NCBI RefSeq assembly: GCF_016458305.1
Contig: NZ_JAEMHL010000001.1
Location: 248,001-312,000 of the forward strand
From: Geomonas anaerohicana
Lineage (GTDB): Bacteria; Desulfobacterota; Desulfuromonadia; Geobacterales; Geobacteraceae
Length of the DNA stretch: 64,000 nucleotides
Direction: 5' to 3'
Shown here: positions 16,804 to 28,750 of the stretch, in pieces
How the letters are laid out: each line of letters begins with the position of its first letter
Numbering within the stretch: the stretch's first letter is position 1
Notes under the pieces: model-generated
What the model saw: the letters and a program-made list of their open reading frames with translations, nothing else
What the model was told of the DNA's origin: nothing
The model's database searches: none
Made by a program: the position numbers and the translations under genes

Positions 16804-17555
16804 GGGCGGGTGCGGCTTTTGGTTCGGGTGCGGTAGAGGCGTTCGGTGAAGCCGCCCTCTCTTTCAAAAGCCTCAGCCTGGGCCGTCAGTTGGCGCTCCA
16901 GCAGCGAGCACGCCACCGCTATGAGGGTAAGCGCGGCATTGGCTGCCGCCTCGGCATAGCTGCTGGTGGACCCGGTGGACCCGGTGGACCCTGTGGACCC
17001 TGTGGACCCGGTGGACCCGGTGGACCCGGTGGACCCGGTGGACCCGGTGGACCCGGCTGCTGTCGTGGCTTGGTGTCCACTTCGTCGTCCATGTGGTCCA
17101 CTGGGTCCACACAGTCCATGTCCACCGGGTTTTTGTCCACTTTGTCCACCCCTGCAAACTTCCACCACCCAGCGCGCCACCTCGTCGGCGCTTTTGCAGC
17201 GCCGGGCAACCAGCTCGGCGCGGCGCGGGTCGGACCGGTCCCATCGCGGCAGCCTGCGCTGGCGCAGAAAGTCCTGGTAGTCCAAACGCAGTTCCTCCAG
17301 GCTGGCGCGGGCCACGTTGGTCAGCTTCATCTCGGTCTTCTTGCTGGTTCCTGAAGCCTGGCTCCCTTCGGCGATGTTCTGCACACCGCTGCGGGCAGCT
17401 TGCACCATCTGGTCGTGGGTCCGGCTGCGCTTGTCGATGTAGCGGTCGCAAAAGCGGACGGTAACGTCATACACCAGCTGGGCCAGTTGAAAACTTTTCA
17501 GCTGCCGGTATCCGCCGTGGCTCTGCAGCAGCTTTCCAGCATCGACGTCGCCCAT
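16800..17555 (-). CDS. Four-helix-bundle (S23/IVS-like) protein with repeat linker
   Basis: Predicted 251-aa protein. Residues ~15-110 resemble the four-helix-bundle family related to proteins encoded in 23S rRNA intervening sequences (FQLAQLVYDVTVRFCDRYID, MVQAARSGVQNIAEGS, KLTNVARASLEELRLDYQDF). A low-complexity linker follows with ten Gly-Ser-Thr repeats (~residues 167-197). The end (ANAALTLIAVACSLLERQL; FEREGGFTERLYR) matches the suffix domain of this family, so the reading frame is intact through the repeats. The ATG at 17555 has AGGAGGGG upstream. Function of the family is unknown. Confidence 0.85.
   Translation of the reverse strand: MGDVDAGKLLQSHGGYRQLKSFQLAQLVYDVTVRFCDRYIDKRSRTHDQMVQAARSGVQNIAEGSQASGTSKKTEMKLTNVARASLEELRLDYQDFLRQRRLPRWDRSDPRRAELVARRCKSADEVARWVVEVCRGGQSGQKPGGHGLCGPSGPHGRRSGHQATTAAGSTGSTGSTGSTGSTGSTGSTGSTGSTGSTSSYAEAAANAALTLIAVACSLLERQLTAQAEAFEREGGFTERLYRTRTKSRTRP
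16965..17054. repeat. Ten tandem 9-bp repeats inside a coding region
   Basis: Ten head-to-tail copies of GGTGGACCC (two with first base T) span exactly 90 bp. On the minus strand each encodes Gly-Ser-Thr. Being a multiple of three, copy-number changes would alter linker length without frameshift. Confidence 0.97.
17088..17153. repeat. Degenerate GTCCAC repeats
   Basis: About eight copies of GTCCA(C/T) at 6-15 base spacing on the plus strand, next to the perfect 9-bp array, which contains the same TGGAC core. They look like an older, diverged part of the same repeat tract, within the same gene. Confidence 0.8.
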
Positions 17556-17621
17556 GGCACCCCTCCTGCGGCCAGCAGGCATTTTACCATACCCCCTGCC
17601 GCATCCCCCCACGCAGCAAGA

Positions 17622-17656
17622 AAAAAGCCCGCCCCACTGACGTGGGCGGGCTTTCA
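17622..17656 (-). terminator. Rho-independent terminator of the flavoprotein gene
   Basis: AAAGCCCGCC and GGCGGGCTTT form the stem; the minus-strand transcript then runs into a U-tract (complement of AAAAAA at 17620-17626). It lies just after the stop at 17676. Confidence 0.9.
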
Positions 17657-17675
17657 ACTGGTATGGACGCCGTTC

Positions 17676-18875
17676 TTACAGCGAGGCGGTAAGCCTCTCA
17701 AACTCCTTCTTAGAGCGCACAATGCAGTCCTCGACGGCCATGCCGGCGAAATAGTTGCCGGTGACGTAAAGGTTACTCCCGGCTACCAGACGGTCGATCT
17801 GGTCGGTGAGGGCCTTGTGCCCGACCACCGGGGAGGGGAGCTGGCTTTCGCGCTGCACCACCTGCTCCAGGTCCCCTGGCTGCACCTGCAGCACGGAGGC
17901 GATGCGTTTCAGTTTGGCCTCCGGGGACACCTTGCCCGCCTTGTAATGGAAGCTGAAGCCGCGGTAGCTGTCATGGAGGACTGTGTCGCGGGAAACTGCA
18001 GAGTAGAACTCTTCGCCGATCGGGATCAGGCCGGCCAGCAGCGGGAGCTTCAGCTTGCTCTTCTGCACCGCCACCCCCACACTCTCGATAGTCTCCAGCT
18101 TGACCTGGTTGAGAACCTTGGCCAGTTCCGGCGCGATCTCAGCGGCAAGCTTGGCGCTGGCTGGCGGCGGTGCTGCCAAGGCAAGCCGCGGCGCTTGGTA
18201 CGTGGTCCCGTCCGCCAACTCCACGGTGTAGCCACCAGCATCCTTGGCGATGCGCGCTACCTCGGCGCCGGTCTGCACCGTGACCCGATCCGCGACGGCA
18301 AGCTTGTCGATGACGCTGTTCAACCCGCCCTGCAGGGTAAAGCTCTTGATAACGTCCTTTCTCCTGGGGCGCTTGTTGAAGAGCATGTCGGCGGGGAAGT
18401 CGTCGGCGCGCTGGGAGATGACGGCGTTGAATGCGGGGCCGAAGACCCGGTCGTAGTTGCTGCGGCCGACGATGCTGCCGTAGTACGAGGCGACGCTGGC
18501 GCCGTCCTTTTTCAGGGTGAACAGCTTCCATGCGGAAAAGGCGAGCTCCGGGAAGGAAAGCTGCGAGGGGATGCTCTTCACCTCGTTGTTCACCAGCATC
18601 TTGAACGACACCTTTTCCCGGGGGAGGATGCTCCCCATCAGGCCGTGTCGCTCCATCAGCTCCAGCAGTCCGCCGTAGGAGTTGTAGCAGGTGTGGGCGC
18701 CCAGCTCCAGCCAGAATCCGGCTGCGCTCCCCTCGAAACGATGCGAATGAAAGCAGCCGCCAGGGCGATCGCTCTTCTCGAGGACCAGCGTGTTCAGCCC
18801 CTTGGCAGCTGCATGGCTTGCGAAACTGAGACCGCTGATCCCTGCACCTATGACGATGGCGTCGAATTGCTTCAT
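17676..18875 (-). CDS. FAD-dependent protoporphyrinogen-oxidase-like protein
   Basis: Flavoprotein of 399 aa in the amine oxidase / protoporphyrinogen oxidase superfamily. The Rossmann FAD motif is at the start (IVIGAGISGLSFA, then LVLEKSDRPGGCFHS near residue 45), and a C-terminal FAD-contact stretch reads NLYVTGNYFAGMAVEDC. It is shorter than most HemY enzymes (~450-470 aa), and other haem genes are not beside it, so a different polycyclic or isoprenoid-type substrate is possible. The ATG has AGGAGC upstream. A divergent promoter is shared with the DnaJ-like gene. Confidence 0.75.
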   Translation of the reverse strand: MKQFDAIVIGAGISGLSFASHAAAKGLNTLVLEKSDRPGGCFHSHRFEGSAAGFWLELGAHTCYNSYGGLLELMERHGLMGSILPREKVSFKMLVNNEVKSIPSQLSFPELAFSAWKLFTLKKDGASVASYYGSIVGRSNYDRVFGPAFNAVISQRADDFPADMLFNKRPRRKDVIKSFTLQGGLNSVIDKLAVADRVTVQTGAEVARIAKDAGGYTVELADGTTYQAPRLALAAPPPASAKLAAEIAPELAKVLNQVKLETIESVGVAVQKSKLKLPLLAGLIPIGEEFYSAVSRDTVLHDSYRGFSFHYKAGKVSPEAKLKRIASVLQVQPGDLEQVVQRESQLPSPVVGHKALTDQIDRLVAGSNLYVTGNYFAGMAVEDCIVRSKKEFERLTASL

Positions 18876-18913
18876 CTGGCAGCTCCTGTTTTTAAGGGTC
18901 GTTAATTCCAGCC

Positions 18914-18985
18914 TATATAAGCGCGCCTGCCGCGGGTTGTCAAGGTTTACAACATGTTGACAACGACTGGGTCAGCTATTACATT
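18914..18985. promoter_or_regulatory. Divergent back-to-back promoters (flavoprotein / DnaJ-like gene)
   Basis: Plus strand: TTGACA at 18957-18962, 17-base spacer, TACATT at 18980-18985. Minus strand: TTGACA at 18943-18938, 18-base spacer, TATATA at 18919-18914. The two -35 boxes form an inverted repeat (TTGTCAA-N13-TTGACAA, 18937-18963), so a regulator bound between them could act on both genes. Confidence 0.75.
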
Positions 18986-19026
18986 CTGTGGAGCAAAAAA
19001 GAAGCAAATGTGAAAGGGAATTTAAC

Positions 19027-19920
19027 ATGGCGCAGAGAGATTATTACGAAGTACTGGGACTCAAGAAAGGCGCCTCGGCCGAAGAAATCAAGCGGGCCTA
19101 CCGCAAACTTGCGGTCAAGTATCACCCGGACAAGAACCCTGGGGATAAAGAGGCCGAGGAGCGCTTCAAGGAGATCAACGAGGCCTACGCGGTCCTCTCC
19201 GACCCGAAAAAGAAAGAGCAGTTCGACCAGTTCGGCTCGACCAACTTCCACCAGCGATTCTCCCAGGAGGACATCTTCAGGGGCTTCAACGTCGACGACC
19301 TGTTCCGCGACCAGGGCTTCGGCACCGACGACATCTTCTCCCGCATCTTCGGCGACGCGGTGCGGCGCCAGCGCGGCGGCCGCGGTCGCCCCACGGCCGC
19401 CAAGGGGGAGGATTTCTCCATGGAGATCCAGGTCACCTTCCGGGACGCCTACGACGGCGCGGAGAAGCGGGTGGCCTTCATGCGCGACGGCGCCCGCGAG
19501 GAGCTGTCGGTCAAGATCCCGGCCGGTATCGAGAGCGGCGCGAGGCTCAGGGTGGCCGGGCGCGGTGCGCCGGGGCACATGGGCGGTCCGGCCGGCGACC
19601 TCTACCTCTCGGTGTCGGTGGGGACCGATCCCCTCTTCCAGCGCGAGGGGGCGAACATCGTGCTCAACCACGAGGTGCGCTTCTCCCAGGCGGTGCTCGG
19701 CGGCCACATCGAGGTGCCGACCATGGAGGGGACCAAGAGGCTCAAGATTCCGGCCGGCATCCAGTCCGGCACCAAGGTGCGCCTGAAGGGGCTGGGTTTC
19801 CCGGTGCTCGGGGCGCAGACACGCGGCGACATGTACGTGAGGATCGCGGTGCACGTGCCGGAAAAACCGACCACGCGCCAGCGCGAACTGGTCGAGCAGT
19901 TGGCCGCCGAAGGGCTCTGA
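19027..19920 (+). CDS. DnaJ-family co-chaperone (CbpA-like, no zinc domain)
   Basis: Cytoplasmic Hsp40 of 297 aa. The J domain (residues ~4-68) includes [12 protein letters not shown] and the HPD motif in YHPDKNPGD, which stimulates DnaK ATPase. A Phe/Gly/Asp-rich linker follows, then the two-part DnaJ C-terminal substrate-binding domain ([35 protein letters not shown]). The cysteine-rich zinc domain of true DnaJ is absent, as in CbpA. Start ATG at 19027 has AAGGGA upstream; an earlier GTG gives a non-homologous extension. Confidence 0.92.
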   Translation: MAQRDYYEVLGLKKGASAEEIKRAYRKLAVKYHPDKNPGDKEAEERFKEINEAYAVLSDPKKKEQFDQFGSTNFHQRFSQEDIFRGFNVDDLFRDQGFGTDDIFSRIFGDAVRRQRGGRGRPTAAKGEDFSMEIQVTFRDAYDGAEKRVAFMRDGAREELSVKIPAGIESGARLRVAGRGAPGHMGGPAGDLYLSVSVGTDPLFQREGANIVLNHEVRFSQAVLGGHIEVPTMEGTKRLKIPAGIQSGTKVRLKGLGFPVLGAQTRGDMYVRIAVHVPEKPTTRQRELVEQLAAEGL

Positions 19921-19939
19921 CCTTACCGCAGCGCTCAAT

Positions 19940-19982
19940 AAAAAAATCCCCCTCGCCCGGTGACGGTGAGGGGGATTTTTTC
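19940..19982. terminator. Bidirectional terminator
   Basis: ATCCCCCTC and GAGGGGGAT form a stem flanked by an A-tract on one side and a T-tract on the other, between the convergent DnaJ-like and foldase genes. Confidence 0.92.
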
Positions 19983-20001
19983 GTTCTGTGCAAGGGGACG
20001 C

Positions 20002-20961
20002 CTAGGGCTGCTTCACGTCGATGTTGGCGGCGTTGCGCAGGTCCTTGACCCATTGGTTGAAGCGCTCTTCGGATTTTTTCCGGTACAGCTGCTCCTCGAT
20101 GGACTCCTTCACTTCCTCGAAAGAACGACCCTTCTCCTGGCTCTTCTGTTCCAGCTTGATGATGTGCAGTCCGGCGGGGCTTGCTACCACCGAACTCACC
20201 TCGCCGGGCTTCATGGCGGCGACGGTGTCCCCGATCTCGGCCAGCATATCGCTCCTCTTGAAGGTGCCCAGGTCGCCGCCATCCTTGGCAGCCGCAGGGT
20301 CCTGCGAGTACTTCTTCGCCAGTTCGACGAAGTCCTCGCCGCCGCGCGTCTTGGCCAGCACTTCGTCGGCCAGCTTCCGGGTCTTGGCGGTCTCCTCGGC
20401 GCTTGCCTTGGGGTCGAGCTTGAAGAAGATGTGCCGGGCATGGAAGGTTTCGTTACCGCCGTAGTCGGCCCGGTGCGCGTCGTAGTATTCATGCATCTCG
20501 CGCTCGCCCACCTGGATCTTGGAGCGGACCTCCTGGCTCATGAGCCGCATGCGCTCCAGTTGCTCCTTGAGCTGCACCTTGTACTGCGGTACGGTGAGCC
20601 CCTGGCCTGCCAGCGCCTTCTCCAGCCCTGCCTGGTCCAGGTTGTTCTGTTTCTTGACGTCCTCGATGGCCAGGCGCACGTCCTCGTCGCTGACCTTGAT
20701 GTCGAGTTCGCGGATCTTCTGCTCGACCAGTTTGCGGTCCACCAGGCGGTTCAGGGCGGTGCTCCTGGTCACGGTCCTTTCGGCAGCGGGGAGCTTTTCC
20801 GCCTCCTTCTGCACCTGCGCGTATTCCTTGTCGACGTCGGCGCTGGTGATCACATCGTCGTTGACGATGGCGGCGATGCTGCTGATCGGTTTGGTGGTGG
20901 CAAGGCTGGGGGTAACTGCGAGAAGGGCCAGCATGCTGCAGGCCGTGATGATCTTTACCAT
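20002..20961 (-). CDS. Exported peptidyl-prolyl isomerase (PpiC/SurA type)
   Basis: Periplasmic foldase of 319 aa. A Sec signal (VKIITACSMLALLAVTPSLA) precedes a SurA-type N-terminal region (ISSIAAIVNDDVITSADVDK) and a helical chaperone part. A parvulin rotamase domain spans ~residues 175-275 (ARHIFFKLDPKASAEETAKT; YSQDPAAAKDGGDLGTF; SPAGLHIIKLEQK). Start ATG at 20961 is chosen because the signal peptide begins there; the longer reading frame adds a 54-residue basic segment crossing an intergenic hairpin. It probably aids outer-membrane or secreted protein folding together with the lipoprotein foldase upstream. Confidence 0.92.
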   Translation of the reverse strand: MVKIITACSMLALLAVTPSLATTKPISSIAAIVNDDVITSADVDKEYAQVQKEAEKLPAAERTVTRSTALNRLVDRKLVEQKIRELDIKVSDEDVRLAIEDVKKQNNLDQAGLEKALAGQGLTVPQYKVQLKEQLERMRLMSQEVRSKIQVGEREMHEYYDAHRADYGGNETFHARHIFFKLDPKASAEETAKTRKLADEVLAKTRGGEDFVELAKKYSQDPAAAKDGGDLGTFKRSDMLAEIGDTVAAMKPGEVSSVVASPAGLHIIKLEQKSQEKGRSFEEVKESIEEQLYRKKSEERFNQWVKDLRNAANIDVKQP

Positions 20962-20997
20962 ATGCTCTCTCTGTGGCCGCCGGGGCGGCGCTTGTGC

Positions 20998-21028
20998 ACA
21001 AACGGCCGGGACTAGCCCGGCCGTTTGT
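20998..21028. other. Perfect 13-bp hairpin between the two foldase genes
   Basis: ACAAACGGCCGGG and CCCGGCCGTTTGT pair with a five-base loop. No U-tract follows on the minus strand. It is likely an mRNA stability or partial termination element between the two foldase genes. Confidence 0.7.
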
Positions 21029-21058
21029 CTGTTTCTGCTGCTGCCTGAATAATTGCGC

Positions 21059-21997
21059 TTACTTGGCTTTTGCCGGCTGTGCTGCCTCGCCCGGATGGGC
21101 CGCGCCACCCTTGGCGCCTTCACTGCCGAGTTCCTTCAGTGCGTCTTCCTTGATGGAGACCTTGGCCTGCTTCTTCAGGTCTTCCTTCAGCGTCTTGAAG
21201 GTCTCCTGCTGCTTGGCCGGGGCCAGGGCTGCCTTGATCTCGTCCTTCACCTCGTCGAGAGTGCGGGCGCCGGCCGGACGGGAGCCGGTCTTCTTGATGA
21301 TGTGGTAGCCGAACTGGGTCTTCACGATCCCGGAGACCTCGCCGTCCTTCAGGCCGAAGGCCACTTTCTCGAAGTCGGGGATCATGGAGCCTTTGCTGAA
21401 CCAGCCCAGGTCGCCGCCCTTCTGGGCCGCGCCGTCGATGGAGTTCTTCTTGGCCAGCTCCTCGAAGCTTGCACCACCCTTGAGCTGCTTCTCGATCTCT
21501 TTCGCCTGCGCCTCGGACTTGACCAGGATGTGGCTGGCCCTGATCTGGGCGTCGGACTTGAACTTGTCCTTGTTCTTGTTGTAGTAGTCCTGCATCTCGG
21601 CGTCGCTCACCTTGGCGGACTCCTCGATCTTCTTCTTGAGGAAGGCCTCGACGATGACGCGCTTCTTCAGGTCCTCGAGTTTCGCGGCCACTTCCGGGCT
21701 CTTGTCGATACCATCCTTGGAGGCCTGCTGCAGGATCAGCTCGCGCACCACCATGGTGTCGATCATTTCCTTCTTCCCCTCCGGGGTCTCGGTCATCGGC
21801 TTGAGCTGGGGCGGCAGGGCGGCCTGCTCCTTGTAGAAGTCCTTGTCGGTGATGTTGGCGCCGTTCACCTCGGCGAGAACGATCCCCTTGCCCGGGCCTT
21901 CCTGTTTCGCCCCGGTGGCCCCCTCCTGCTTTTTGCAGCCGGTGACGGCAACGCTGAGCGCGATGAAAAGTATTGCGGCGGTTTTGCTGAAGTGCAC
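21059..21997 (-). CDS. Lipoprotein peptidyl-prolyl isomerase (PpiC/PrsA type)
   Basis: Lipid-anchored foldase of 312 aa. The N-terminus carries a signal peptide and lipobox (ALSVAVTGC, Cys near residue 21). A SurA-like N-terminal region (VLAEVNGANITDKDFYKEQ) leads to a parvulin domain (~residues 150-245: RASHILVKSEAQAKEIEKQL; GGDLGWFSKGSMIPDFEKVA; TQFGYHIIKKTG). The C-terminus is Lys/Ala-rich and helical. It is upstream of and on the same strand as a second PpiC gene, and downstream of mfd. Likely assists folding of exported proteins such as multihaem cytochromes, which is inference. Confidence 0.93.
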   Translation of the reverse strand: MHFSKTAAILFIALSVAVTGCKKQEGATGAKQEGPGKGIVLAEVNGANITDKDFYKEQAALPPQLKPMTETPEGKKEMIDTMVVRELILQQASKDGIDKSPEVAAKLEDLKKRVIVEAFLKKKIEESAKVSDAEMQDYYNKNKDKFKSDAQIRASHILVKSEAQAKEIEKQLKGGASFEELAKKNSIDGAAQKGGDLGWFSKGSMIPDFEKVAFGLKDGEVSGIVKTQFGYHIIKKTGSRPAGARTLDEVKDEIKAALAPAKQQETFKTLKEDLKKQAKVSIKEDALKELGSEGAKGGAAHPGEAAQPAKAK

Positions 21998-22054
21998 GAT
22001 GGGCTCCTTTTCTTATTAGCGTAAATTTATTCGAATCCGGGGAACGCTAGCATA

Positions 22055-25528
<3,474 letters not shown>

Positions 25529-25709
25529 CGTGTCGGGGCGGGACCTTTCGCTTTGGTGGGTGGAACTCTCTGGCACCGGTTGAGCATAGCAAAAACGGGG
25601 CCGATTATCCAGATACTTGGCGGGCAAAGTTTTTGCGCCGACCCCAAATAAATGTAAAGAAAAAAGCGGAGCCGCCGAAGAGGCTCTTGAAGCCTGAGGA
25701 GAGAAAGGT

Positions 25710-26075
25710 GTGAGCAGCTTAATTAAGGGTGAGCTTATGAAACAAGAAGATGTTCTCCACTCCGACGTAATAAATTACTTCAGCTCGGAGTTTGCTGCAC
25801 TAGAGGAGCGCCTCAAATCGGGCCGTCTGGAAGACTACCGTGAGCGCGTGCTGGTCAGCCGCAAGATCTCGGAGGCCGTGCACCTGCTCTCCCCCTACGT
25901 GCGCAGCGATCCCCGGGCCAGGCACCTGGTCAAGAACGCCGAGGCGCTCAGGAAAGAGCTCCTCTCGGTGCGCTCCATCATCGCCAAGCAGCTCTTGCAA
26001 AAAGACAAGCAGTCCCTTCTACAGGCCATCCTCATGCGTAAAAAAGGGCGCCGGCCCGACGAGCTGGCCGGTTGA
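25710..26075 (+). CDS. Hypothetical protein, 121 aa, helical
   Basis: Small charged soluble protein predicted to be almost all helical (SSEFAALEERLKSGRLEDYR; LRKELLSVRSIIAKQLLQKD). No known domain, signal or membrane segment. GTG at 25710 has GAGGAG upstream; ATG at 25737 is an alternative start with AAGGGTGAG close by. It precedes tRNA-Ser and the SRP RNA on the same strand but likely has its own transcript. Function unknown. Confidence 0.75.
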   Translation: MSSLIKGELMKQEDVLHSDVINYFSSEFAALEERLKSGRLEDYRERVLVSRKISEAVHLLSPYVRSDPRARHLVKNAEALRKELLSVRSIIAKQLLQKDKQSLLQAILMRKKGRRPDELAG

Positions 26076-26154
26076 CCGCAGCGCCCTGGTGCCGGGTCCG
26101 GCCCACCGTTGCTGCTGGGCCTCCCGGCGTTTTACGTTCCAATGAAGAATTCGC

Positions 26155-26183
26155 TTTACAATTAATGCGGCGTGTATTATATA
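26155..26183 (+). promoter_or_regulatory. Putative promoter of tRNA-Ser
   Basis: TTTACA (26155-26160) and TATATA (26178-26183) with a 17-base spacer, in an AT-rich patch directly before the tRNA. Confidence 0.65.
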
Positions 26184-26198
26184 TCTCCTCCTTGTTGT

Positions 26199-26289
26199 GG
26201 AGAGATGTCCGAGTGGTTGAAGGAGCACGCCTGGAAAGCGTGTGTACGTTAATAGCGTACCGAGGGTTCGAATCCCTCTCTCTCCGCCA
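26199..26289 (+). tRNA. tRNA-Ser (anticodon GGA)
   Basis: 91-nt tRNA with long variable arm typical of serine. Acceptor GGAGAGA pairs with TCTCTCC; anticodon stem CACGC/GCGTG encloses CTGGAAA giving anticodon GGA (reads UCC/UCU). The T arm contains GGTTCGAATCC. CCA is encoded at the 3' end (26287-26289). Confidence 0.97.
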
Positions 26290-26318
26290 TATTTATATTT
26301 ACCCTTTGCGGATAGACC

Positions 26319-26422
26319 TGATAGCTGGGTCCCGCGCAACGGAAGGTTATGAACCCCGTCAGGTCCGGAAGGAAGCAGCGGCAGTAACCGCCCCCGTGTG
26401 CCGCGGGGTAGCCCAGCTATCA
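26319..26422 (+). ncRNA. ffs: Signal recognition particle 4.5S RNA
   Basis: Small bacterial SRP RNA. The conserved Ffh-binding helix is clear: GTCAGGTCCGGAAGGAAGCA with the GGAA tetraloop and GCAGCGGCAG on the return strand. The closing stem pairs GATAGCTGGG (26320-) with CCCAGCTATC (-26421). It directs Ffh to signal sequences of nascent proteins. Exact ends are estimated from the stem; a further short stem (GCGGA/TCCGC) could extend it to 26308-26433. Confidence 0.93.
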
Positions 26423-26499
26423 GCTCTTTCCGCAACCCCCCGCCCGCCCCACGCCCCGCACGAATCATGAACCACGTGAAGCCATAGAGGTACGCCGCC

Positions 26500-28245
26500 T
26501 TGTCCTATCTTGTTCTTGCTAGAAAATGGCGCCCCCAGACCTTCAGCGACCTGGTCGGCCAGGAGCACGTCAGCCAGACCCTCAAAAACGCCATCGACGG
26601 CGGCAGGGTTGCGCACGCCTTTCTCTTTACCGGCGCCCGCGGCGTGGGCAAGACCAGTTCGGCGCGCATCCTCGCCAAGGCCCTCAACTGTGAGAGCGGC
26701 CTGACCGTCGAGCCCTGCAACACCTGTTCTACCTGCCTGGAGATCACCGACGGCAACTCGGTGGACGTCTTCGAGATCGACGGCGCCTCCAACACCGGCG
26801 TCGACGACATCCGGGAACTCAGGGACAACATCAAGTACCTCCCCTCGCGCTCGCGCTACAAGATCTTCATCATCGACGAAGTGCACATGCTGACCACCAA
26901 CGCCTTCAACGCGCTGTTGAAGACGCTGGAGGAGCCGCCGCCGCACGTCAAGTTCATCTTCGCCACCACGGAACCGCACAAGGTCCCCATCACCATCCTG
27001 TCGCGCTGCCAGCGCTTCGACTTCAAGCGGATCGCGCTGCCGCGCATCGTCTCCAGGCTGCGTTTCATCGTGGACCAGGAGGGGGTGCAGGTCTCGGACG
27101 AGGCGCTCGCGGTGGTGGCCAGGAAGGGCGACGGCAGCATGCGCGACTCCCTCTCCACGCTGGACCAGGTGCTCGCCTTCTGCGGCAACAGCGTCTCGGA
27201 CGAGGACGTCGCTGCGCTGTTAGGCGTGGTGGACCGTCGCCTGATCATGGACGGTTGCCGCAGCGTGCTCGAGGCGGACGTCAAGGGTGCGCTCGGCATC
27301 GTGGCCCAGGTCGATTCCTTCGGCTACAGCATGCGCCAGTTCTGCCAGGAACTGATCAGCCAGTTCCGCAGCATCTCCATCCTGAAGGCCGTGGGTGACG
27401 CAGGCGACCTCCTGGAGCTCTCCGACGCGGAGCAGGGTGAGCTGAAGGCGCTGGGTGGGCAGGCCTCGGTCCAGGACCTGCAGCGCCACCTGGCCATCCT
27501 GCTCAAGGCCGAGGCGGAGATGGCCCATGCCGGCTTCCCGCGCCTGATCCTGGAAATGGCGCTGATGAAGATGGCGACCCTCGCCCCGGCCATCCCGGTG
27601 CAGGAGTTGCTGGCACGTCTGGACTCCCTGGAAAAGGGTGGCGCGCTGCCGCAGCGCAGCGATGCCCCGCGGCCGTCCGCCCCGGCACCGCGTCCGGCAC
27701 CGCAGCAGCACGCCGCACCTCACCGCCCCGCGGCGGCTCCCGTTGCGGCAGCGCCGGTGGCGGCAGCACCGCAGGCCCCGGCCGCGGCCGCGGCAGTGCA
27801 GCCGGCACCGTCCGCCTTCGTCTCCGGCGGCGACCTCTGGGGTAGCTTCGTGCAGGCGGTCAAGGCGAAGAAGCCGATGCTCGGCGGTGCGCTGGAGGAG
27901 GTCTACCCGGTCCGGGTGGCCCAGGGCGTGCTGGAAATCGGCTGCCTGCAGGGCTCCTTCCAGCTGACCAGGCTGCAGGACCCGGAGCAGATCAACGAAC
28001 TGAAGAGCCTCGCCCAGGGGCATTTCGGCGTACCCACTCAGATCAAGGTGGTCGCGCTGAACGGCCCGCCCACCGACGCCGCCCCGACCCTGTCGGAAAA
28101 AAAAAGCCTTGAAGACGCCGAGCGCAGGGCACACCTGAGGCGCGAGGCGGAGGAACATCCGCTGGTGGCGGCGGCGGTCGAGCTCTTCGACGGCGAGATC
28201 TCCGAGGTGCAGGAACTTCCGCAAAAAGAAGGGGCAAAATCATAA
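26500..28245 (+). CDS. dnaX: DNA polymerase III subunits gamma and tau
   Basis: Clamp-loader ATPase of 581 aa. Walker A is GARGVGKTSSA near residues 46-56, a zinc site CNTCSTC follows near 73, DEVHML is the Walker B near 127, and SRCQRFDFKR the sensor region near 170. An Ala/Pro-rich linker (~residues 385-440) separates the AAA+ part from the C-terminal tau-like domain. The start is TTG at 26500, which gives the family N-terminus SYLVLARKWRPQTF with no upstream alternative; AGAGG lies ahead. It is co-directional with ybaB and recR. Confidence 0.96.
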   Translation: MSYLVLARKWRPQTFSDLVGQEHVSQTLKNAIDGGRVAHAFLFTGARGVGKTSSARILAKALNCESGLTVEPCNTCSTCLEITDGNSVDVFEIDGASNTGVDDIRELRDNIKYLPSRSRYKIFIIDEVHMLTTNAFNALLKTLEEPPPHVKFIFATTEPHKVPITILSRCQRFDFKRIALPRIVSRLRFIVDQEGVQVSDEALAVVARKGDGSMRDSLSTLDQVLAFCGNSVSDEDVAALLGVVDRRLIMDGCRSVLEADVKGALGIVAQVDSFGYSMRQFCQELISQFRSISILKAVGDAGDLLELSDAEQGELKALGGQASVQDLQRHLAILLKAEAEMAHAGFPRLILEMALMKMATLAPAIPVQELLARLDSLEKGGALPQRSDAPRPSAPAPRPAPQQHAAPHRPAAAPVAAAPVAAAPQAPAAAAAVQPAPSAFVSGGDLWGSFVQAVKAKKPMLGGALEEVYPVRVAQGVLEIGCLQGSFQLTRLQDPEQINELKSLAQGHFGVPTQIKVVALNGPPTDAAPTLSEKKSLEDAERRAHLRREAEEHPLVAAAVELFDGEISEVQELPQKEGAKS

Positions 28246-28293
28246 CAATGTTCCGCGGTACGCTGCGACAATAAAGGAAAATTGGAGGATACG

Positions 28294-28608
28294 ATGTCTA
28301 AAGGTTTGGCGCAGATCATGAAGCAAGCGCAGATGATGCAGCAGAAGATGGGCAAGCTGCAGGAGCAGGCGGCGGAAAGGACCGCCGAGGTCACCTCCGG
28401 CGGTGGCGCGGTAACGGCGGTTGTCAACGGCAAGAACCAGGTGCTCTCGCTGGTCATCAAGAAGGAAGCCGTCGATCCGGAAGACGTGGAAATGCTGCAG
28501 GATCTGGTCATCACCGCCATCAACGAGGCCCTCAAGAAGGTGCACCAGGAGATGAGCGAAGAGATGAGCAAGATCACCGGCGGGCTGAGCATCCCGGGCC
28601 TTTTCTAG
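28294..28608 (+). CDS. ybaB: YbaB/EbfC nucleoid-associated protein
   Basis: Small DNA-binding protein of 104 aa in the YbaB/EbfC family, which forms dimers that bind DNA near replication and recombination genes. Visible features: N-terminal Met/Gln-rich helix (LAQIMKQAQMMQQKMGKLQE), central beta part (AEVTSGGGAVTAVVNGK) and C-terminal helix. ATG at 28294 has TTGGAGG upstream. It lies between dnaX and recR, a conserved arrangement. Confidence 0.95.
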   Translation: MSKGLAQIMKQAQMMQQKMGKLQEQAAERTAEVTSGGGAVTAVVNGKNQVLSLVIKKEAVDPEDVEMLQDLVITAINEALKKVHQEMSEEMSKITGGLSIPGLF

Positions 28609-28645
28609 GGGGACGGCGCCTAGCGCAGGATACGGATCAAATAGA

Positions 28646-28677
28646 GGGTGCATGCCGCTTTGGTGTGCACCCTTTAA
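28646..28677 (+). terminator. Terminator after ybaB
   Basis: GGGTGCA (28646-28652) and TGCACCC (28666-28672) form the stem, followed by a short T-rich run. It may reduce read-through into recR. Confidence 0.75.
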
Positions 28678-28750
28678 TTATCCAATTCTACGATCAAATT
28701 TTTTTTGGTAAAAATAACCAGTAAAAACTTGTTTTATCCATGGTGGGAAT

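Noticed and set aside
16965-17054. CRISPR or collagen-like gene (GPP repeats in another frame)
   Set aside because: The repeats are contiguous 9-bp units without spacers; the GPP and VDP frames are shadows of the GST linker in a gene with family-like ends.
20962-21123. 54-residue N-terminal extension of the first foldase
   Set aside because: The extension crosses a perfect hairpin and is Arg/Pro-rich; the signal peptide begins at the downstream ATG.
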